NCBI RefSeq assembly: GCF_002157205.1
Contig: NZ_CP021358.1
Coordinates: forward strand, 3,162,001 to 3,226,000
Reading direction: 5' to 3'
DNA from: Kushneria marisflavi
Lineage (GTDB): Bacteria; Pseudomonadota; Gammaproteobacteria; Pseudomonadales; Halomonadaceae
Length of the DNA stretch: 64,000 nucleotides
This document shows, one piece after another, positions 28,477-37,128 of the stretch (positions are counted from its first letter, which is position 1; every line of letters starts with the position of its first letter). The translations under genes were made by a program, and so were the position numbers. The notes under the pieces are model-generated. The model made no database searches. It was given only the letters and a program-made list of their open reading frames with translations, and was not told the DNA's origin.

Positions 28477-29048
28477 GATGTCGCCCTCATGGTGGCATTG
28501 ATCACCATGTCGATCATGTCCCGCGTATCGCCTAGAGCCGTTTCCACGCCCAGCACGGCCACCGTGTTGTTACTGCCTTCCAGTATCGTAAACAGCTGTC
28601 GGGCAAGAGCAGAATCTTGCGCTACTCCGTCCCGGGAGACGGCCGCTTCGAGACGCTGCAGGAGGTCTTGTTTGCATCGAGTGGCTAACGCATGAATGGC
28701 CGCGCTGTGCTCGGCAAATTCTCCCATCGCCTTGAGCATGATGCAGCCATGCTGACTGAAGGCCTCAAGCCAGCGGTGGTGCGCCTCGGCCAGCGCTTTG
28801 GTGGCATGGCCGGCGCAGGCCTCCGCCACAGCGGTATCGAGACTATCGAGAAAGCGCTTGTGGCGCGCCTCCAGCACCGCAAGGATCAGAGCTTCCTTGG
28901 AGCTGAAGTGATTGTAAAGCGTCATGCGAACCACCCCGGCCGCCGACACAATGCGATCAATTCCGGTGGCGTGAAATCCCTGCTCATGAAAAAGCTGTTC
29001 GGCGGTGCTCAACAAGTGGTCACGTTTGGAAGCAGGCATCAGCGGCAA
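28473..29048 (-). CDS. TetR-family transcriptional regulator
   Basis: 191-residue repressor, probably ligand-responsive. The TetR helix-turn-helix is at about 8-55: KRDHLLSTAEQLFHEQGFHA then GIDRIVSAAGVVRMTLYNHF and SSKEALILAVL. The C-terminal domain is all-helical and of the TetR_C type. Start is at 29048, with an alternative ATG three codons on. The perfect palindrome at 29052-29073 touches the start codon, so autorepression is very likely and would also control the coupled MFS gene. Family is certain; the ligand is unknown. Confidence 0.93.
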   Translation of the reverse strand: MPLMPASKRDHLLSTAEQLFHEQGFHATGIDRIVSAAGVVRMTLYNHFSSKEALILAVLEARHKRFLDSLDTAVAEACAGHATKALAEAHHRWLEAFSQHGCIMLKAMGEFAEHSAAIHALATRCKQDLLQRLEAAVSRDGVAQDSALARQLFTILEGSNNTVAVLGVETALGDTRDMIDMVINATMRATS

Positions 29049-29051
29049 CTC

Positions 29052-29073
29052 CTATATAGACCGGTCTATATAG
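29052..29073. promoter_or_regulatory. TetR operator: perfect 22-bp palindrome
   Basis: CTATATAGACC (29052-29062) is followed directly by its exact reverse complement (29063-29073). It lies three bases upstream of the TetR start codon on the minus strand, so it covers the leader or promoter. Core TAGACCGGTCTA is typical of TetR-class operators. Confidence 0.85.
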
Positions 29074-29191
29074 ATGCACGGCTCAACTCATGTCAAAGGC
29101 CGCCTTGAGGGTATCGACCAAAGAGATGGAGCGGTTCAACAACAGCGGATGTTGATCGGTGGCGGACGCCCGGAGAGCAGGAAACAAGCAT

Positions 29192-29217
29192 AAAAAAGGC
29201 CCGCCGGATGGCGGGCC
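29192..29217 (-). terminator. Rho-independent terminator of htpX
   Basis: Read on the minus strand, GGCCCGCC and GGCGGGCC form an 8-bp stem with a 4-base loop followed by six T residues. It lies 35 bases after the htpX stop. Confidence 0.9.
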
Positions 29218-29251
29218 CATTTGTGTCTTTCACGACATGAGGGTCATGGCA

Positions 29252-30154
29252 TTACTGCTGATAGGCAGCCTTTTTCAGGGCAGCAATACGATCATCCAGC
29301 GGCGGGTGACTGGCAAAAAGCCTTTCCATGAGCTTGCGGGTCTGACCGGTGGTGATGGCAAAGGCGGTCAGCGAATCCGGCATCTGGTCGGGCATGTTCT
29401 GCTGGGCCTTGAGACGCGCCAGTGCGTTGATCATGGCGCCGCTGCCGGCAAGCCTTGCCCCGGCCTCGTCGGCGCGATATTCGCGGTAGCGCGAAAACCA
29501 GGCAACGATGATGGAAGCAATCAGACCAAACACGATTTCCAGTACCATGACTACGGCGAAGTAGCCCATGAACCCAAGGCCACCACCCTCATCGTCACGA
29601 CGCAGGAAGCTGTCGAGTACCTGAGCCACGATCCTGGCAAAGAACATCACGAAGGTATTCAAGACCCCCTGAATCAACGACAGGGTGACCATGTCACCGT
29701 TGGCCACATGCCCGATCTCATGACCCAGAACAGCGCGTACCTCTTCAGGACGCATCTGATTGAGCAGGCCGGCCGAGACGCAGACGAGGGCGTCATTCTT
29801 GTTCCAGCCGGTTGCAAAGGCATTGGCCTGTTGTGCCGGGAAGATTCCTACCTCGGGCATCTTGATGCCGGCATCACGGGAAAGTTCGGCTACGGTGTCA
29901 TACAGCCACTGTTCGTTGGCGTTGCTCGGACGATCGATGATCTGGGCCCGGGTGCTCATCTTGGCCATTTTCTTGGACAGCAGCAGAGAGACCAGTGAAC
30001 CGGCCATGCCAAAGACAAAGCAGAAAATCAGCAGCGACGTCAGATTGAGTCCGCTGCCAGCAAGGTAATTGTCCACGCCGAGAAGGCGCAGCGTAATGCT
30101 TGCCACCAGCACTACTGCCAGGTTGGTGGCAAGAAAGAGGACGATCCTCATCAT
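29252..30154 (-). CDS. htpX: Membrane zinc metalloprotease HtpX
   Basis: Inner-membrane M48 protease that, with FtsH, degrades misfolded membrane proteins. The 300 residues have two hydrophobic segments at the N-terminus (about 5-22 and 38-58), the zinc motif [12 protein letters not shown] near residue 145, and two further hydrophobic segments after it. The third zinc ligand lies in [20 protein letters not shown] hexamer (minus strand, 30262-30257), about 100 bases upstream, resembles a sigma-32 or sigma-70 -35 element, but no convincing -10 follows. Heat-shock or Cpx-type control is therefore only suggested. alaA lies upstream on the same strand, 134 bp away. Confidence 0.96.
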   Translation of the reverse strand: MMRIVLFLATNLAVVLVASITLRLLGVDNYLAGSGLNLTSLLIFCFVFGMAGSLVSLLLSKKMAKMSTRAQIIDRPSNANEQWLYDTVAELSRDAGIKMPEVGIFPAQQANAFATGWNKNDALVCVSAGLLNQMRPEEVRAVLGHEIGHVANGDMVTLSLIQGVLNTFVMFFARIVAQVLDSFLRRDDEGGGLGFMGYFAVVMVLEIVFGLIASIIVAWFSRYREYRADEAGARLAGSGAMINALARLKAQQNMPDQMPDSLTAFAITTGQTRKLMERLFASHPPLDDRIAALKKAAYQQ

Positions 30155-30288
30155 GACCGGTGGTCTCCATTGGGATAATGCGTCAGTCGGTAGTGCGTCT
30201 GTCGGGACTGCAAGGGTCTCCGGCGACAGACTTTAGATAAGTGCTGGCGCCGGGAGTTTCAATCACACCTTAAGGATCGTTTAGGTGA

Positions 30289-31509
30289 TCACACCTGACG
30301 GCGGCGGGCCAAAAACCGCCCCAGTCGTTCGATGGCATCTTCAAGCTGCTCGGCCCAGGGCAGGGTCACGATGCGTAAATGGTCGGGGGTCGGCCAGTTG
30401 AACGCGGTACCCTGTACCAGCAGCATCTTCTCTTCGAGCAGCAGATCCAGTACCAGTTGCTGGTCGTCCCTGACGTCATACATGTCCGGGTCAAGACGCG
30501 GGAACATGTAGAGCGCGCCGCGCGGCTTCACGCAGCTGACGCCTGGAATCTCGTTGAGCTTTTCCCAGGCCGCATCGCGCTGGGCCAGCAGGCGCCCGCC
30601 GGGCAGGATCAGATCGTTGATCGACTGATAGCCACCCAGTGCCGTCTGAATGGCGTGCTGTGCCGGCACATTGGCACACAGTCGCATCGAGGCAAGCATC
30701 TCCAGGCCCTGGATATAGTCCCGGGCATGGCGCTTTTCACCGGAGACGATCATCCAGCCGGAGCGAAACCCGGCGCAGCGATAGCTCTTGGACAGACCGT
30801 TCATGGTGATGATTAACAGATCGTCGGCCAGCGACGCCGTCGGGACATGCACGGCCCCGTCATAGAGAATCTTGTCGTAGATCTCGTCAGAGAACACGAT
30901 CAGACCATGCTCGCGGGCGATCTGCAGCACATTCTCGATGACCTGTCTTGAGTAGACGGCCCCGGTCGGGTTATTGGGATTGATCAGCACGATCGCCTTC
31001 GTGCGGGCAGTCACCTTCCGACGGATATCCTCGATGTCCGGCTGCCAGCCCTGCTCCTCGTCGCAGAGATAGTGCACGGCCTGGCCGCTGGCAAGGTTGA
31101 CGGCCGCCGTCCAGAGCGGATAGTCCGGAGCGGGCACCAGCACTTCATCGCTGTCATCAAGCAGTGCCTGCATGGCCATCACGATCAGCTCGGAAACGCC
31201 GTTACCGACATAGATGTCCTCAATGCCCACGCCTTCCACACGGTTGCGCTGGCACTCCTGCATGATGGCCTTGCGGGCCGAATAAAGTCCCTTTGAATCG
31301 CTGTAGCCCTGCGCCGTGGGCAGATTGCGCATGACATCCTGCAGGATTTCTTCGGGTGCCTCGAAGCCAAAGGGCGCCGGATTGCCGATATTGAGCTTCA
31401 GGATGCGATGCCCCTCATCCTCGAGCCGTTTGGCGTGCTCAAGTACCGGACCGCGAATGTCATAGGAGACGTGGTCGAGCTTGTGGGATTTTCTGATCGG
31501 CGTGGTCAT
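30289..31509 (-). CDS. alaA: Glutamate-pyruvate aminotransferase AlaA
   Basis: PLP-dependent class I aminotransferase that makes alanine from pyruvate and glutamate. The 406 residues are very close to E. coli AlaA throughout: SYDIRGPVLEHAKRLEDEGH, LKLNIGNPAPFGFEAPEEIL, NPNNPTGAVYS, the lysine motif NGLSKSYRCAGFRSGWM, EMLASMRLCANVPAQHAIQT and LLVQGTAFNWPTPDH. The ATG at 31509 was preferred to a TTG at 31518 because it gives the family N-terminus. Two inverted repeats in the 168-bp upstream region (31552-31572 and 31592-31624) may be regulatory; in E. coli this gene is Lrp-controlled. Confidence 0.95.
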   Translation of the reverse strand: MTTPIRKSHKLDHVSYDIRGPVLEHAKRLEDEGHRILKLNIGNPAPFGFEAPEEILQDVMRNLPTAQGYSDSKGLYSARKAIMQECQRNRVEGVGIEDIYVGNGVSELIVMAMQALLDDSDEVLVPAPDYPLWTAAVNLASGQAVHYLCDEEQGWQPDIEDIRRKVTARTKAIVLINPNNPTGAVYSRQVIENVLQIAREHGLIVFSDEIYDKILYDGAVHVPTASLADDLLIITMNGLSKSYRCAGFRSGWMIVSGEKRHARDYIQGLEMLASMRLCANVPAQHAIQTALGGYQSINDLILPGGRLLAQRDAAWEKLNEIPGVSCVKPRGALYMFPRLDPDMYDVRDDQQLVLDLLLEEKMLLVQGTAFNWPTPDHLRIVTLPWAEQLEDAIERLGRFLARRRQV

Positions 31510-31591
31510 GCTGCTCAATGGGTCCGCTGAAATGAAAGAAAGCAGTCATCGGCCGGGCGCACGGCGCCCGGCGGAGCTGCCATAACCATGA

Positions 31592-31624
31592 AAATGGCTG
31601 ACATCATGACGATATCAGCCATTT
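31592..31624. repeat. Perfect inverted repeat upstream of alaA
   Basis: AAATGGCTGA (31592-31601) and TCAGCCATTT (31615-31624) are 10-bp perfect arms with a 13-base loop, 83-115 bases before alaA. A second, GC-rich hairpin lies at 31552-31572 (GCCGGGCGC / GCGCCCGGC, loop ACG). Neither has a proper T-run for the ylqF transcript. Confidence 0.5.
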
Positions 31625-31677
31625 CAGCATACCGCGCTGTCTGCCCGTGATGCCATCGCTGTCTTGCTGCGTTGGGA

Positions 31678-32616
31678 TCACTGCCCGGACGGTGTGCTCT
31701 CGTCAGGCGAGGCATCATCATCGAGAAAGGTTTCACCGCGATTGAAACGTTCGCGTTCGGCACGCATGGCTTCAAGACCTGCTTCATCGGGAATGTCGGC
31801 CGGTGTCTCCAGCGATATGGGGCCAAGCTTGCCGCCGCGCAGATCCATCAGCAATACCTCGGCGCCCCGATGCATATCGACCTCACCGCCGGCGCGCAGG
31901 CCGCCGCGACGGGTGGCAATCTCGCGAACGATGGACTCGCCGGTATCGCCGAGGGTATCCAGCTTGTAGCGGGCTCTGAGCGCTTCGGGATAGCGTTCGG
32001 CCAGGGAAAGGGCGGCTACCGAGGCCACGTCGACGTATTCCAGTGCGGTATCGCGAATGGCGCCGCTGGCAGCCAGCCGATAGGCACTGTTTTGATCCTC
32101 GATACGCGGCCAGAGCACGCCGGGTGTGTCGGTGAGGGCAATGCGTTGGCCAATGCGGATTTTCTGCTGTCGCTTGGTCACGGCCGGCTCGTTGCCTGTC
32201 TTGGCGATTTTCTTGCCGGCCAGCGTATTGATCAGTGTGGATTTGCCCACGTTGGGAATGCCCATCACCATCACGCGGACGTCCCGGTCTTCACGAATAT
32301 GACCGGCCAGTTCATGGCAGAGCTTGTAAAGCGGCTTGAGCTGACGCGTCTCGGTGGTGACCACGGCCATGGCGCGTACGTCAGGCTGGGCATCAAAGTG
32401 CTCGATCCACTGTTTGGTAATGGCGGGGTCGGCCAGGTCAGCGCGCGAGAGCAGCTTTAATGACGGCTTGTGGCGAATCAGACCTGCCAGCATGGGATTG
32501 GCGCTGGAGTAGGGCAGACGTGCGTCCAGCACTTCGATGACCACATCAATTTCGGGCAGGGCTTCGCTGATCTGGCGCTTGGCCTTGTTCATATGCCCCG
32601 GGAACCAGCCCAGCAT
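31678..32616 (-). CDS. ylqF: Ribosome biogenesis GTPase YlqF/RbgA
   Basis: Circularly permuted GTPase needed for late 50S assembly in Bacillus. The ATG at 32616 has AGGAGAGAG upstream and gives 312 residues beginning MLGWFPGHMNKAKRQI, the family start. The G4 position comes first and reads LSRADLAD instead of canonical NKxD; then G1 MGIPNVGKSTLIN, G2 threonine in PAVTKRQQ and G3 DTPGVLWP. The C-terminal RNA-binding region is followed by an acidic tail (FLDDDASPDEST). A longer frame to 32736 has no family similarity. Function in this organism is inferred from the family. Confidence 0.92.
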   Translation of the reverse strand: MLGWFPGHMNKAKRQISEALPEIDVVIEVLDARLPYSSANPMLAGLIRHKPSLKLLSRADLADPAITKQWIEHFDAQPDVRAMAVVTTETRQLKPLYKLCHELAGHIREDRDVRVMVMGIPNVGKSTLINTLAGKKIAKTGNEPAVTKRQQKIRIGQRIALTDTPGVLWPRIEDQNSAYRLAASGAIRDTALEYVDVASVAALSLAERYPEALRARYKLDTLGDTGESIVREIATRRGGLRAGGEVDMHRGAEVLLMDLRGGKLGPISLETPADIPDEAGLEAMRAERERFNRGETFLDDDASPDESTPSGQ

Positions 32617-32751
32617 ATCTCTCTCCTGTTGCGATTTGATTCGGCGGGCAGACTGCACGGCCCGTGACGGGTACAACACGCGTACCGCAATCATGGCCGC
32701 GAAGTGTACCCTGTTAGACGTCGATGCCGAAGCCACTACGCAGTGGGAAGG

Positions 32752-33150
32752 CTATTCACCCTGATGGAAGGTCATGGCCACTGAATTGATGCAGTAGCGA
32801 AGCCCTGTGGTGTCACGCGGGCCATCCGGGAAGACGTGACCCAGGTGAGCATCGCAGCGCCGGCAGGTCACTTCGATGCGACGCATGCCGTGGCTTTCAT
32901 CAGTGTGCTCTTCAAGCGCTGCGTCGGCCAGTGGGCGATCGAAGCTCGGCCACCCGCAGTGCGACTCGAATTTGTGCTCATTTTCAAACAAGGGTGCGTT
33001 GCAGCAGATGCAGTGATAAATGCCTTGCAAGGACTCGACCTGATAGTCGCCGGTATAGGGGCGCTCGGTGCCGGCCTGACGCGTGACCCGATACTGCTCG
33101 TCGGTGAGCTGTTCGCGCCATTCGCGATCGCTTTTTTCTACCTTGTCCAT
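32752..33150 (-). CDS. msrB: Peptide-methionine (R)-S-oxide reductase MsrB
   Basis: Reduces methionine-R-sulfoxide in proteins. The 132 residues show the MsrB fold: [17 protein letters not shown], structural zinc cysteines CICC and [23 protein letters not shown] and the catalytic cysteine in RYCINSVAM. Length is typical for the stand-alone enzyme. It has no signal peptide and is cytoplasmic. It lies 135 bp upstream of ylqF on the same strand. Confidence 0.97.
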   Translation of the reverse strand: MDKVEKSDREWREQLTDEQYRVTRQAGTERPYTGDYQVESLQGIYHCICCNAPLFENEHKFESHCGWPSFDRPLADAALEEHTDESHGMRRIEVTCRRCDAHLGHVFPDGPRDTTGLRYCINSVAMTFHQGE

Positions 33151-33311
33151 GAAGTCCTCCTCAGTCCCTGTTCATGCCCGTCAGTCATGTCAGCCAGACG
33201 GCTGCCCGGACAGGCCCGCATCCTAACAGGATAGAACGGTACACGTCTGTGTGCGGCCCTGTCGTGACGCAGGCTTCCTTGTTTCGCTTTGGAGCGGGGG
33301 AGGACAGCGAT

Positions 33312-35060
33312 TTATAGACTCGCGGCGCCGCCATCGCTTCGCGGATCATGTGCGCTTTCGATCAGCCCGTCTGGGTGATGCACGATGGCGCCAGCGTGGC
33401 CCATGGTGTCGGTAAAGGCCTCTTTCAGTACCTCCACGTCGTGACCGGCCTGTTCGAGCGCGTTCACCAGCGGTGTATAAATGCGTGACTCCAGTTTCAG
33501 GTTGGTACTGTGATCCCCCCAGGTGCGTCCCAATAGCCAGCGCGGTGCCGCAATCGCCTGTTGAAGTGGCATGCCGTGCATCGCATAGCGGGAGAAAATG
33601 GCCGCCTGGGTCTGCGGCTGACCTTCACCGCCCATGGTGCCGTAGACCATGGTGCGTCCATCCGTGAAGCGAGCCAGTGCCGGGTTAAGAGTGTGAAAGG
33701 GCTTGCGACCCGGGGCGAGGTTCCTGGGGCTTGCCGGGTCCAGCGAGAAGCCAATGCCCCGGTTTTGCCATAAAACACCGCTTTCGGGCAGAACCACGCC
33801 GCTGCCGAACTCCCAGTAAAGGCTTTGAATAAAGCTGACCGACCGTCCTTCACTGTCGACCGTACCCATCCAGATGGTATCGCCCGGCTCGGGCGTATGC
33901 GGCCAGGCCATGGCCCTTTGTGGGTCAATCATTGAGGCTTCGTGATCCAGGCGGTCACTTTCAAGCAATGTTTGAAGCGCTATCGTCATGCGCTCGGGAT
34001 CGGTGATGTATCGATCCCGCAATAAAAAGGCACGCTTGGTGGCCTCGATCAGACCGTGCAAATGCGCAAAACCTTCGCCGGTTTCCACTCCGAGGCGATC
34101 ATAGAGCGCCAGAATCATCAGGGATGCCATGCCCTGAGTCGGGGCGGGCAGATTATAAAGCGTGGCTTCCTTGAGCGTGACTTCCAGCGGTGTCACGACC
34201 TGTGCCTGATAGCCGTGAAAGTCCTGAAGGCGCAGCGGGCTCCCCAATGATTCAAGGTCCCTTGCCATGCTTCTTGCCAGGTCGCCGCGGTAGAAATCAT
34301 CCAGCCCTGCCTGAGCAAGACGACGCAGCGTGGCGCCCAGCCGCGGCTGACGCAGTCGTTGACCCTCAAGGGGGGCTTCGCCATGAATCAGGAAGGTGTC
34401 GTTAAATCCCGGCGCCTGTGACAGCCGCTCCAGGTGCTTGCGGGTCAGGGCCGCCTGACTTCTGGACACTGCGATGCCCTGCTCGGCGTGACGGATGGCA
34501 TCCTCCAGAAGGGTGCCCAATGGCAGTGGCGTGCTCCAGGTTGCACCAATATCGAGCGCCTTTTGCCAGCCGCTGACGGTCCCTGCCATGGTCAGGGCCG
34601 CTTCTGGTCCGCGCTCCGGGATAGATGCTTCACCGGCATAAAAACCGGGCGTGGCCAGTTGTGCCGCACAGCCGCAGGCATCAATGGCAACAGGTTGCTT
34701 GCCCGGTTCGTGGATCAGCCAGAAGCCGTCGCCGCCCAGTGCGTTCATGTGCGGATAGCTCACTGCAATGGTGGCCGCCGCCGCTACCATGGCTTCGATG
34801 GCGTTGCCGCCCTGTTTGAGAACATCGCGCCCGGCATTGGCGGCAAGATGATGTGGCGCAACACAGCTGCCGCCGCCATAGCTTCGCTGAGTGTTGAAGG
34901 CGGCATCGAATCGATGATCGGTGGTGGCCGGTGTGGCCTGACACTGCGGGCGTGACGTCGTGACCTCGGGGGAGGGCGTACCGGCTGAGCCCGGTGTAGA
35001 TCGATCGGCATTGATAGACGCTGACGCAGCGCTTGAAACTTTGGTAAGTGTAAGAGACAT
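33312..35060 (-). CDS. Gamma-glutamyltransferase-family protein
   Basis: Ntn-hydrolase of the GGT/YwrD group, self-cleaved into two subunits. The 582 residues contain RSYGGGSCVAPHHLAANAG, HMNALGGDGFWLIHEPG, and the likely cleavage and nucleophile threonine in GDTIWMGTVDSEGRSVSFIQ near residue 400; MGGEGQPQTQAAIFSRY is the GG motif of the small subunit. The first 45 residues are Ser/Thr/Ala/Pro-rich without a hydrophobic core, so there is no evident signal peptide and the enzyme is probably cytoplasmic. The substrate, glutathione or another gamma-glutamyl compound, cannot be decided. Confidence 0.88.
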   Translation of the reverse strand: MSLTLTKVSSAASASINADRSTPGSAGTPSPEVTTSRPQCQATPATTDHRFDAAFNTQRSYGGGSCVAPHHLAANAGRDVLKQGGNAIEAMVAAAATIAVSYPHMNALGGDGFWLIHEPGKQPVAIDACGCAAQLATPGFYAGEASIPERGPEAALTMAGTVSGWQKALDIGATWSTPLPLGTLLEDAIRHAEQGIAVSRSQAALTRKHLERLSQAPGFNDTFLIHGEAPLEGQRLRQPRLGATLRRLAQAGLDDFYRGDLARSMARDLESLGSPLRLQDFHGYQAQVVTPLEVTLKEATLYNLPAPTQGMASLMILALYDRLGVETGEGFAHLHGLIEATKRAFLLRDRYITDPERMTIALQTLLESDRLDHEASMIDPQRAMAWPHTPEPGDTIWMGTVDSEGRSVSFIQSLYWEFGSGVVLPESGVLWQNRGIGFSLDPASPRNLAPGRKPFHTLNPALARFTDGRTMVYGTMGGEGQPQTQAAIFSRYAMHGMPLQQAIAAPRWLLGRTWGDHSTNLKLESRIYTPLVNALEQAGHDVEVLKEAFTDTMGHAGAIVHHPDGLIESAHDPRSDGGAASL

Positions 35061-35219
35061 CAGGCACTCGTCATCCAGGAATGGGCATTACCGGATGCAA
35101 AAAATGCGCCAGATATCAGTTCGGTAGAGCAGGGCCGTTCACAAGCGCGTGTTTCAGGGCACTCTCATGCGAGATGATGGATAGAATCAAAAAAATGAGA
35201 TGGATGTGGATTTGCATGC

Positions 35220-35255
35220 TTGACACATAAACGGCGTGTGGGTAATATGCGCGCC
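35220..35255 (+). promoter_or_regulatory. Strong sigma-70 promoter of the tRNA array
   Basis: TTGACA (35220-35225), a 17-base spacer and TAATAT (35243-35248) are near consensus. GCGCGCC follows as a GC-rich discriminator, typical of stringently controlled stable-RNA promoters. The first tRNA begins about 24 bases after the expected transcription start. Confidence 0.88.
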
Positions 35256-35278
35256 ACTCGGTGAGGCGAACCGGATAC

Positions 35279-35354
35279 GTCCCATTCGTCTAGTGGTCCA
35301 GGACACCGCCCTTTCACGGCGGTAACAGGGGTTCGAACCCCCTATGGGACGCCA
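35279..35354 (+). tRNA. tRNA-Glu (UUC), copy 1
   Basis: 76 bases with encoded CCA. The acceptor stem is GTCCCAT/ATGGGAC; the anticodon loop CTTTCAC has TTC; the T-loop is GTTCGAAC. It is first in a Glu-Gly-Glu-Gly-Glu array. Confidence 0.97.
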
Positions 35355-35375
35355 CTCGCTTCATTGATGACCGGT

Positions 35376-35450
35376 GCGGGAATAGCTCAGTGGTAGAGCA
35401 TCGCCTTGCCAAGGCGAGGGTCGGGAGTTCGAATCTCCTTTCCCGCTCCA
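35376..35450 (+). tRNA. tRNA-Gly (GCC), copy 1
   Basis: 75 bases with encoded CCA. The acceptor stem is GCGGGAA/TTCCCGC; the anticodon loop TTGCCAA has GCC. It ends four bases before the second tRNA-Glu. Confidence 0.97.
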
Positions 35451-35454
35451 ATAC

Positions 35455-35530
35455 GTCCCATTCGTCTAGTGGTCCAGGACACCGCCCTTTCACGGCGGTA
35501 ACAGGGGTTCGAACCCCCTATGGGACGCCA
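35455..35530 (+). tRNA. tRNA-Glu (UUC), copy 2
   Basis: Same sequence as copy 1 over all 76 bases, including CCA, and preceded by the same ATAC tetranucleotide. Confidence 0.97.
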
Positions 35531-35543
35531 CTTCTTGTTTGAT

Positions 35544-35618
35544 GCGGGAATAGCTCAGTGGTAGAGCATCGCCTTGCCAAGGCGAGGGTCGGGAGTTCGA
35601 ATCTCCTTTCCCGCTCCA
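35544..35618 (+). tRNA. tRNA-Gly (GCC), copy 2
   Basis: Same sequence as copy 1 over 75 bases, including CCA. Spacing to the preceding tRNA-Glu is 13 bases, against 21 in the first pair. Confidence 0.97.
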
Positions 35619-35788
35619 ATTTTTGTTAGCGCAAGTCAGAAAGCATGGGTCGTGATCCGCTATGCCGGTTCAATGAAACGCCAGCCCAATCAAGTTCTCT
35701 TGCTGCTTCATCCTCGATATCCAGAATAGATTCTCCGAATCGTTGCCTGACAGGCAGGTTCGATCGGTGTTTCTGCTCATATGAATAC

Positions 35789-35864
35789 GTCCCATTCGTC
35801 TAGTGGTCCAGGACACCGCCCTTTCACGGCGGTAACAGGGGTTCGAACCCCCTATGGGACGCCA
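35789..35864 (+). tRNA. tRNA-Glu (UUC), copy 3
   Basis: Same sequence as copies 1 and 2 and again preceded by ATAC, but separated from the array by 170 bp in which no tRNA or gene is recognisable. No obvious promoter of its own was seen, so it is probably read through from the array. Confidence 0.96.
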
Positions 35865-36177
35865 TTTCCTTTGGCTTTTTCGCTTTATTGTGTTGTGTCA
35901 CGTCGGATCCGTCTTTTCAGACTGACGCCGGCGGCTGGCTTTTTTGTGGCTGAACAGTGCCGTATGTCGTCTGTTCAACTATCATTGCTGCCTGATATTA
36001 GGCATCTCCTCAAGCGCCGCTGGATGGCGTTTTGATAATCGATGCTTTCATTTAACGCCCTTCCTGTACGGGCGTCCCCCTGTCGCCGCCTTTTTTAACC
36101 TGCCTTGCAGGATGACGTGGCTCCCCGTCGGTGCACGTGCTTGCGGCGATATTTCTGATCGTCATGGAGTTCTGATT
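35865..36177. other. Intergenic region between the tRNA array and yadG
   Basis: No gene is supported. A weak GCCG/TGGC hairpin followed by six T residues (35927-35945) may terminate the tRNA transcript. A second hairpin CGCC/GGCG with TTTT (36015-36033) and ACGCCC/GGGCGT (36055-36075) follow. The promoter of the ABC exporter must lie here but no clear hexamers were found. Confidence 0.5.
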
Positions 36178-37128
36178 GTGCATGCTGCCCTCTCCATAAG
36201 AGGCCTGACCAAGGTTTACGACAACAGTTTTCACGCCCTCAAGGGCATCGACCTGGAAGTGCCCCAGGGCGATTTCTTTGCGCTGCTGGGCCCCAACGGT
36301 GCCGGTAAATCCACCACGCTTGGCGTGGTCAGTTCACTGGTGCGCAAAACGGCAGGTGAGGTGTCGATTTACGGCATCGATGTTGACCGTGATTTTGCCC
36401 GTGCTCGCTATCATCTCGGCGTTGTGCCGCAGGAGTTCAACTTCAACCAGTTTGAAAAGGTTGAAGACATTGTGCTGACCCAGGCCGGCTATTACGGCAT
36501 TCCGCGTCGTCAGGCCGAGGATCGTGCACGCCAGTTGCTGGAAGACCTTGGGCTCTGGGACAAGCGCAACGACGCTGCGCGTATGCTCTCCGGCGGCATG
36601 AAGCGGCGCCTGATGATCGCGCGTGCCCTGATCCATCGCCCGCGTCTGCTGATTCTTGATGAGCCCACCGCGGGCGTGGACATCGAGCTTCGTCGCAGCA
36701 TGTGGGAGTACATGAAGCGCATCAACGAGCAGGAAGGCACCACCATCATCCTGACCACGCACTATCTGGAAGAGGCAGAAAGCCTGTGCCGCAATATTGC
36801 CATCATCAATCACGGCGAAATTGTGCATAACACGAGCATGCGTGAGCTTCTGGGTCAGCTTAGCCGCGAAACCTTCGTGCTGGATCTGGCCTCGCCGGTC
36901 ACCAGGTGCCCGGTGATCGAAGGTTTTGACGTGGAAAGAATTGATGATTCCCAGCTCACGCTGTCGGTCGACAAGGGACAGCGCATCAACGACGCCTTTG
37001 CCCGCCTGAGCGAGCAAAGCATCGAGGTAGTGTCGATGCGAAATCGGGCCAACCGGCTCGAGGAGCTTTTTGTGCGCATGGTGGAAGGCAGTAACGACAC
37101 GAAAGGGCAGCAGGGGGGCATTCGCTGA
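36178..37128 (+). CDS. yadG: ABC exporter ATP-binding protein (YadG-like)
   Basis: ATPase of an ABC-2 type exporter. From GTG 36178 (TGGAGT upstream) it has 316 residues, near E. coli YadG's 308. Walker A is LLGPNGAGKSTT, the Q-loop is VPQEFNF, the signature is MLSGGMKRRLMIARAL, Walker B is LLILDEPTAGVD and the H-loop is TTHYLEEAE. An in-frame extension upstream to 35944 has no similarity. The stop overlaps the ATG of the permease (TGATG), so the pair is coupled. The cargo of YadGH is not known. Confidence 0.93.
   Translation: MHAALSIRGLTKVYDNSFHALKGIDLEVPQGDFFALLGPNGAGKSTTLGVVSSLVRKTAGEVSIYGIDVDRDFARARYHLGVVPQEFNFNQFEKVEDIVLTQAGYYGIPRRQAEDRARQLLEDLGLWDKRNDAARMLSGGMKRRLMIARALIHRPRLLILDEPTAGVDIELRRSMWEYMKRINEQEGTTIILTTHYLEEAESLCRNIAIINHGEIVHNTSMRELLGQLSRETFVLDLASPVTRCPVIEGFDVERIDDSQLTLSVDKGQRINDAFARLSEQSIEVVSMRNRANRLEELFVRMVEGSNDTKGQQGGIR

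Noticed and set aside
35619..35788. Degenerate third tRNA-Gly between tRNA-Gly 2 and tRNA-Glu 3
   Set aside because: No acceptor stem, anticodon arm or T-loop resembling tRNA-Gly could be found in the 170 bp.
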